Shown: positions 5,639-9,359 of the stretch, piece by piece | Layout: every line of letters starts with the position of its first letter | Position numbering within the stretch: the stretch's first letter is position 1 | Origin: Phycisphaerae bacterium | GTDB taxonomy: Bacteria > Planctomycetota > Phycisphaerae > UBA1845 | Length of the DNA stretch: 9,359 nt | Direction: 5' to 3' | Assembly (NCBI GenBank): GCA_029260195.1 | Contig: JAJDDS010000027.1 | Coordinates: 1 to 9,359, forward strand | Made by a program: the position numbers and the translations under genes | The notes under the pieces: model-generated | Seen by the model: the letters and a program-made list of their open reading frames with translations, nothing else | The model's database searches: none | Told to the model about the DNA's origin: nothing

Positions 5639-8026
5639 TTGACTCGCTCGACGCAGGCTGACACGCCGCCGGGACGCACCGGTGTATTGAATGTTCTTCT
5701 CTTCAGTTGGGCCAACAACGTCTGGTTCGGGGTAACCCTGCTGGTCTGCATCTTCACGTACAGCTCGCTGGGCAGCGCGATCCCGGCGCTCCGCCAGTAC
5801 CCGTTCTTCGATATGACGGAGATGGGTTGGTTTCACTGGTGGCCTTTCGACGTGATGATGGCCCTACTGTGCGTCAACATCATCACGGTGACGCTGAAGC
5901 AGATTCCGTTGCGGCTGGTGAACGCGGGGGTGTGGATGATCCACACGGGGATCCTCGTGCTATGCCTGGGGAGCGTCTACTACTTCGGCACGAAAGTCGA
6001 GGGCGACGCACCAGTGTATCGACGACAGGTCGTGATCGAGATTCCCGGCCAGGACAACCCGGCGCGGATGATCGTTCGCCCCGATAGCCAAGTAACGGTG
6101 GGGATCGGGGCCGACGCCCATCACTTCACCATCGCGCAGATCATTCCCGATTGGACCATCGTGTCGGGGGACGACGCAGGGAAGGAAGCGCTGATGATCT
6201 GGGTCGACTGTGTCACGCCGAAGGAGCGATTCACGCGGCAGCTCCTCGTCGGTTTCCCGCAGTACACCGAAGACATTCTTCCCGATCGGACCCGCGCAAA
6301 GAAGACGCTGGGCAGACCGCTCGTCGATGAAACGATCCACCTGTCGCTCGACTACGTACCGCAGAACGAGTTTTTCGTCATGGATACGTCGGCACTCTAT
6401 TCGCGTGCAACCGGCGCGGAGCGATGGTTGGAGCGGCCGATCGCGGACATGCCACGGTATCACGAGCGCATCAACTCGTACGACGATGTGCATGCGGGTG
6501 ATTCGGCCGCGGCGCTTCCGCTGAGGACGATCAATATTGAAGTGCCGGCCACCGAAGAACCGGGCGACCCACTGGCGGAGTATGACGTGCGCGTGGTCGG
6601 GTACCTGCGATACGCATTCATGTCCACGGAATGGGGCGACGGTGGAACCAAGTTGAACCCGGTGGCGGACGTGACGCTCAGCGCCGGGCCCGAGGCGCGC
6701 CTGGACTATCAGTTGATCGCATTCGATCCGGCGCGCAGCCAAGCCGAAAGCGGCCAATTGATGATGCGTTGGATCGATTCGGAAGCGGCACTGGAGCAGC
6801 TCGTTGGGAGCGCGGAGGGGACGCTGGTATTCAATATACCGGAGCGGGAGACTCCGATTCGCATGGCGTTGGACGACGTCCCGGCGCGGGGGGAGGAGGC
6901 TGAGTTTACAGAATTGGAGGACACCGGCTTCGCGTTTCGCATCAAGCACGTGATCCACAACCTGGTGACGCAGTCCGGCGAAATGGCCGGACGGTCGATG
7001 TCGATCGCGACGTTGGAGATCAAAACGCCGAATCGGACGCTGACGCGTTTTGTGTCCGATGTTCCGGGCGCGTCGCGCGATCTGAACGACGCCGGTCTGA
7101 TGCAACCACCCGACACGGTGATCGCCGTGCGATTCAATCCGGGCGTGGACGCGCGCCTGACACTGATGGCGGGGCCTGCGGAGGTGGGCACGCATCTGCT
7201 CCTGAAGGACGCCGCGGGGCAGGTTGCGCGCCAGCCGATCTCGCCCGGACAGACGGTTTCAGTGACCGATCAGGTGTCCTTTACGCTCCATCGGGTCCGG
7301 ACGCACGCGGTCGAGGACATCCGTCCGCGAATCGTCCCGATCGAGCAGCGGGACCGCGGGGCGCGGGCGTCGTTCTCGATGATGAAGCTGGCGATACGGA
7401 AAGGGGACTGGTCGCGGGAGTTGTGGTTGGATTTCAACAGCTACGCCCTTCCCAACCGCCAGTATGCGATTCCGCGCCGGATGGGTTTTCACCCAACCAC
7501 CCTCACGCTTGCGGACGGACAGACCGTCGAGTTGATGTACTCTCGCGAGCGGCATCCGCTGCCGACGGAAATTGCGCTGGACTCATTCGAGCTGGCGACG
7601 CACAGCGGTGGGTACACGGGATCGACGAACACCGTCCGCGATTTCATTAGCCAACTTCGGTTCAAGACGGTGGACGGGTGGTCGGACACGATGCAGATGA
7701 GCTCGAACCGGCCGGCGTCCACCGGGGGATTCTGGTTCTTCCAATCGACATGGGATCCGCCGGGTCAGGGCTACGCGGGGATGAACTACACCGGTATCGG
7801 CGTGGGCAATCGAAACGGGGTCTACATTCAGCTCGCCGGGACGTGCATCGCGGTTGCTGGGATGATCTTCGCGTTCTACGTCAAGCCGATGATCCGGCGG
7901 CGGATGCAGGAGCGGGCGTCGGCGAGTCGGGCGTCGAAATCGGGTTCGGACGGCGCGTCGCGGACCGGGTCGGAGTCACTCGAGACCGTCGGCTCGTCGC
8001 AGGGGATTCGTCGAGATAGATCATAA
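5639..8026 (+). CDS. resB: ResB-like System II cytochrome c maturation protein
   Basis: The product has 795 residues and starts at TTG. Membrane helices lie at about 26-46, 69-87, 94-116 and 728-747, with roughly 610 residues between the third and fourth that should face the periplasm-like side. This three-plus-one topology is that of ResB/CcsB. Helix 3 carries VWMIHTGILVL with His102, matching the family's conserved heme-ligand His in this helix. In System II, ResB works with CcsA to move heme out and present it to CxxCH apocytochromes with their Cys reduced. The protein is much longer than Bacillus-type ResB (roughly 540 residues), because the extracytoplasmic domain is larger. The C-terminal 40 residues form a Ser/Arg-rich cytoplasmic tail (RASASRASKSGSDGAS). 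ccsA follows after 11 bases, so the two are an operon. The family call is firm; the roles of the extra domain and tail are unknown. Confidence 0.88.
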   Translation: MTRSTQADTPPGRTGVLNVLLFSWANNVWFGVTLLVCIFTYSSLGSAIPALRQYPFFDMTEMGWFHWWPFDVMMALLCVNIITVTLKQIPLRLVNAGVWMIHTGILVLCLGSVYYFGTKVEGDAPVYRRQVVIEIPGQDNPARMIVRPDSQVTVGIGADAHHFTIAQIIPDWTIVSGDDAGKEALMIWVDCVTPKERFTRQLLVGFPQYTEDILPDRTRAKKTLGRPLVDETIHLSLDYVPQNEFFVMDTSALYSRATGAERWLERPIADMPRYHERINSYDDVHAGDSAAALPLRTINIEVPATEEPGDPLAEYDVRVVGYLRYAFMSTEWGDGGTKLNPVADVTLSAGPEARLDYQLIAFDPARSQAESGQLMMRWIDSEAALEQLVGSAEGTLVFNIPERETPIRMALDDVPARGEEAEFTELEDTGFAFRIKHVIHNLVTQSGEMAGRSMSIATLEIKTPNRTLTRFVSDVPGASRDLNDAGLMQPPDTVIAVRFNPGVDARLTLMAGPAEVGTHLLLKDAAGQVARQPISPGQTVSVTDQVSFTLHRVRTHAVEDIRPRIVPIEQRDRGARASFSMMKLAIRKGDWSRELWLDFNSYALPNRQYAIPRRMGFHPTTLTLADGQTVELMYSRERHPLPTEIALDSFELATHSGGYTGSTNTVRDFISQLRFKTVDGWSDTMQMSSNRPASTGGFWFFQSTWDPPGQGYAGMNYTGIGVGNRNGVYIQLAGTCIAVAGMIFAFYVKPMIRRRMQERASASRASKSGSDGASRTGSESLETVGSSQGIRRDRS

Positions 8027-8033
8027 GGGAGGA
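8025..8033 (+). promoter_or_regulatory. Ribosome binding site of ccsA overlapping the resB stop
   Basis: AAGGGAGGA overlaps the TAA at 8024-8026 and ends 4 bases before ATG at 8038. Ribosomes finishing resB stop on the initiation site of ccsA, which suggests translational coupling. Confidence 0.7.
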
Positions 8034-8037
8034 TTCC

Positions 8038-9359
8038 ATGTCGTCAGTTATCGCAACCGTCGCAGTCTTCTTCGGTGTCACCACGTTCGTCCTCTTGCTG
8101 GCGATGGTCACGCCGAGGTGGCGCAAACGTATTGTGGACGTCATCGTCGTCGTGCTGATCGGTTGGGTGATCGCGCGGAACACGATGAATCCAGCCTCCT
8201 CGGCGCCGCCGTCGGATTTCGCGCAGGCGGTGAACCTCGAACCGATTCAATCGATCGCGGTGCAGACCGGCGGGCGCATCAAGTCATTCGATTCGTTCGC
8301 GCGGTCGATGATGCGTGACGTGAGCGGACCACGTCGCATCGCCGGGCAGGAACCTGCGTTTACCTACCTGGACATGATGTTTCGCCCGGCCGCCTACCGC
8401 GACGCGGACGTCATCTACGTGAAGAAAAAGCAGATTCGCCAGTCGATCGCGGACCGCCTGGCTCGAGTGGAAGCCATCGAGATGTCGGTGCTCGAGTCGT
8501 TCAAAAAAACCGGTCTAATCGCACCGAGCCTAATGGGGCATCCGTCGGTCACCAGCCACCTCGCCGAGTTGGAGAAAGACCTGATGCGCACGGCGCGTCC
8601 GGTGAACGAGATTCGCAACGCGCTCGGCGTTGCCCGTCCGACGACGCTTCTCCGAATACTACGGATCGTCCCCCCGCCGGGCGGCGATCAAGCCGACGCG
8701 TGGTACGCAGCCGAGGATGTTTGGCGTGGAACCCACGCCGGAATGGAACATCGGTCCGGCATACCCGGGCTGGACCCCGAACTCGGCGGGCGAATCACCA
8801 GCACGTGGAACGAACTGGCGACGGCGTGGGGCGAGATGAGCGCGGACCGGGCGAACGAAGCCCTGTCGCGATTCGCGATGCTCGTGCGCAGCGTCGAGCC
8901 CAGCCTGTACCCCGACCTCGACAAGATCAAACTCGAGAACTGGTACTTCCGGTACAAGGGCATGACGTGGATCTGGATCGTGTACGCGTTCGCGGTCATT
9001 CCGCTGCTGATGGCCGTGGTCTACCGGTGGAACGGCGCCTACAAGGTAGGGTTGGTCCTGTTCGTGCTGGCGTTCGGATTGCACACCACGTCGCTGGGGC
9101 TGCGCTGGTACATCGCGGACCGAATCCCGAACTCGAACATGTTCGAAGCGATCACTGCCGCGACGTGGTTCGGGTCGGTGTTCGCGTTTGTGATTGAATT
9201 CCTGACGCGCAAGACAGCCATGCGGGGATCGTTTTTCCTGGGGGCTGCGTGCGCGGCGATGGTCGCGTCGATGTGCACACACTTCATGCCCGTAACATTG
9301 AGCGCGGACATCGACAACATCATGCCGATCCTGCACGACGTGTGGCTATACATTCACAC
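8038..9359 (+). CDS. ccsA: CcsA/ResC-type heme handling protein, N-terminal 440 residues (3' end outside window)
   Basis: From ATG 8038 the frame is open for 440 codons to the right edge. Two helices at about 3-23 and 32-48 precede an extracytoplasmic region at about 50-308. That region opens with VQTGGRIKSFDSFARSM at 75-91, a motif I associate with planctomycete and Bacteroidetes CcsA-like proteins, and later has LRILRIVPPPGG at 205-216. The CcsA membrane core begins near 310 with helices at about 310-328, 335-355, 374-388 and 399-419. Between the second and third of these is LGLRWYIADRIPNSNMFEAI (353-372), the RWYxxxRxPxSNMxE signature of the family. The window ends in WLYIH with His440, which fits the first external heme-ligand His of CcsA. 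The WWD motif and second His should lie just beyond the edge. It is the partner of ResB and is probably translationally coupled to it. The large insert after helix 2 is not in classical CcsA. Confidence 0.88.
   Translation, partial: MSSVIATVAVFFGVTTFVLLLAMVTPRWRKRIVDVIVVVLIGWVIARNTMNPASSAPPSDFAQAVNLEPIQSIAVQTGGRIKSFDSFARSMMRDVSGPRRIAGQEPAFTYLDMMFRPAAYRDADVIYVKKKQIRQSIADRLARVEAIEMSVLESFKKTGLIAPSLMGHPSVTSHLAELEKDLMRTARPVNEIRNALGVARPTTLLRILRIVPPPGGDQADAWYAAEDVWRGTHAGMEHRSGIPGLDPELGGRITSTWNELATAWGEMSADRANEALSRFAMLVRSVEPSLYPDLDKIKLENWYFRYKGMTWIWIVYAFAVIPLLMAVVYRWNGAYKVGLVLFVLAFGLHTTSLGLRWYIADRIPNSNMFEAITAATWFGSVFAFVIEFLTRKTAMRGSFFLGAACAAMVASMCTHFMPVTLSADIDNIMPILHDVWLYIH

Noticed and set aside
5960..7195. 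Minus-strand open frame of 411 codons
   Set aside because: Antisense shadow of resB: Arg/His-rich, no domain, no start signal. It is long only because stops are rare in GC-rich antisense frames.
8630..8839. Possible frameshift in ccsA where a second plus-strand frame opens
   Set aside because: The frame from 8038 stays open and keeps family-like sequence through this stretch (LRILRIVPPPGG, then helices), so there is no break.

Overview
The window looks like a stretch of chromosome from a high-GC planctomycete (Planctomycetota). I infer this from three things. The first is a secreted FG-GAP protein that ends in many DCNxNGxPDECD-type repeats. The second is a small excisionase-like helix-turn-helix protein with a long acidic linker and a membrane anchor. 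The third is a resB-ccsA (System II cytochrome c maturation) pair with very large extracytoplasmic domains. The assignment rests on remembered family features, not on a search, and I would not go below phylum level. I see no rRNA, tRNA, CRISPR array, transposase or prophage gene.

Layout. (1) Bases 1-2194, minus strand: the first 731 codons of a secreted protein with a signal peptide, a seven-bladed FG-GAP propeller and at least 19 Cys/Asp/Asn repeats. Its 3' end lies beyond the left edge. (2) Bases 2195-2549: a divergent intergenic region with a strong plus-strand promoter (TTGAGC-16-TATAAT) and a weaker minus-strand -10 candidate. (3) Bases 2550-4044, plus strand: a two-gene operon with 22 bp between the genes. 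It encodes a 138-residue secreted or membrane-anchored protein of unknown function and a 351-residue HTH/linker/two-TM protein. (4) Bases 4231-5106: a Pal-like OmpA-family lipoprotein with a coiled coil. (5) Bases 5107-5638: 532 bp with no convincing gene, holding several inverted repeats and four copies of CGGATGG spaced near multiples of 10 bp. (6) Bases 5639-9359: resB (TTG start), then ccsA, with 11 bp between stop and start. ccsA runs off the right edge before its WWD signature would appear.

How the parts fit together. ResB and CcsA should form the membrane complex that moves heme across the membrane and attaches it to apocytochromes c. The lipoprotein should tie the outer membrane to peptidoglycan. 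The 2550-4044 operon has no assigned function and is the best place in the window to look for something new: a DNA-binding-like domain held at the membrane, made together with a small extracytoplasmic protein. I did not find a clear-cut undescribed system. The strongest unexplained signals are the triad super-repeat at 35-490, the membrane-tethered HTH operon, and the CGGATGG cluster upstream of resB.
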